From the NCBI GenBank assembly GCA_034509425.1, contig JAVTVJ010000076.1, positions 2,170,001-2,234,000 of the forward strand: a stretch of 64,000 nt of DNA, read 5' to 3'. The notes under the pieces were generated by a model. The model saw only the letters and a list, made by a program, of their open reading frames with translations. It had not been told where the DNA came from and made no database searches. The translations under genes and the position numbers were made by a program. This document shows positions 63,290-64,000 of the stretch, in pieces. The DNA is from Eopsaltria australis (Eukaryota > Chordata > Aves > Passeriformes > Petroicidae). Each line of letters starts with the position of its first letter. Position 1 is the first letter of the stretch.

Positions 63290-64000
63290 CTAGGAAGAGG
63301 AGAATTCAAGCAAAGAAAAAAATACTAACGGCAACTGTGGTGATATAATAGCAACTTCAGTTTTTACTAGGTTTAACAGCTTTGCAAGCATAGTACCTAA
63401 ATTTAAAAACTACTGGATTATGCCAAGGAGACAATTTTGAGGACTTAATGAAGAAACTACAGTTGGATCTATATTACACAGATTTCAAGAGTACATAATA
63501 TACCTCCTGGCCTTAATATTTAGGAATTCCAGCACTAATTGTGTATACAACACTGACTCTTTCATAAGCAAGATCAAAAGGAATGGTATATTTGCATATA
63601 GATATATATGGATCTATAGACATCAAATCTTGTAGGTATTGTCACCCGGTTAACAGAACTCACAGGTTCAATTTGCAAGCATCCAGCAAACACAAATGTT
63701 CCTCAAAAGCATTATTTATATTTCTGTAAAAGCAACCGGTGAATCACAAAGCAGCTAAACCATTGTTTCTCCCATGATAAGAAATTTATCAGGTTGGATA
63801 TTTTTATTTAAAGTTCTATCACCTCCAGTTGGACACTTATGGTCATGCAGAGACAAAGTTGTTTTGGCTCTGTTGAATTCTACCAGGAAGAAGTTGAGAG
63901 GACACAGATGTCTCTAATATAAGAGCTCAGAAAGACAGAGGAGAATTAATCTGGTTACACCTCCACAGCAATTCCCCATCCTTCAAAAAGGCACTGAAGA
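63290..64000. other. NOX4 intron upstream of the first visible exon
   Basis: No exon for the preceding NOX4 segment (expected to end near LRGSQK) was found here, so the rest of the 5' part lies to the right. Confidence 0.65.

Overview
The window is intronic-scale vertebrate DNA, most likely from a bird. Its repeats are mainly avian CR1 LINE 3' ends in both orientations, plus solo endogenous-retrovirus LTRs. It is AT-rich and has no operons or bacterial features. I cannot name the species from the sequence.

The only gene I can support is NOX4 (NADPH oxidase 4), on the minus strand. Ten internal coding exons run from 63289 down to 9308. Each has an AG acceptor and GT donor, and together they give one continuous frame of 965 nt (about 321 residues). 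In transcription order they are 63289-63205, 62532-62435, 60572-60545, 58293-58221, 53720-53640, 49793-49565, 47577-47413, 47282-47220, 31315-31255 and 9389-9308. They encode transmembrane segments 3 to 6 with the four haem-ligating histidines, the extracellular E-loop, and the first half of the FAD-binding dehydrogenase domain including HPFT. The first exons lie beyond 64000. The exons for the rest of the FAD/NADPH domain and the stop codon lie to the left of position 1.

Layout: 1-9307 is the intron after the last visible exon. 9390-31254 is a 21.9-kb intron holding a solo LTR (12071-12633), an ancient CR1 (about 17590-18165) and a back-to-back pair of CR1 ends. 31316-47219 is a 15.9-kb intron holding a CR1 split by a 522-bp LTR with a clear 6-bp target duplication, and several other CR1 copies. 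From 47220 to 64000 the exons are close together, with introns of 130 bp to about 4.5 kb.

Both LTRs lie in the same orientation as NOX4 and carry AATAAA on the transcribed strand. No undescribed system was found. The points most worth checking are the LTRs in sense orientation, a lengthened E-loop, a weak splice donor with a better-looking decoy next to it, and a CR1 interrupted by unidentified DNA.
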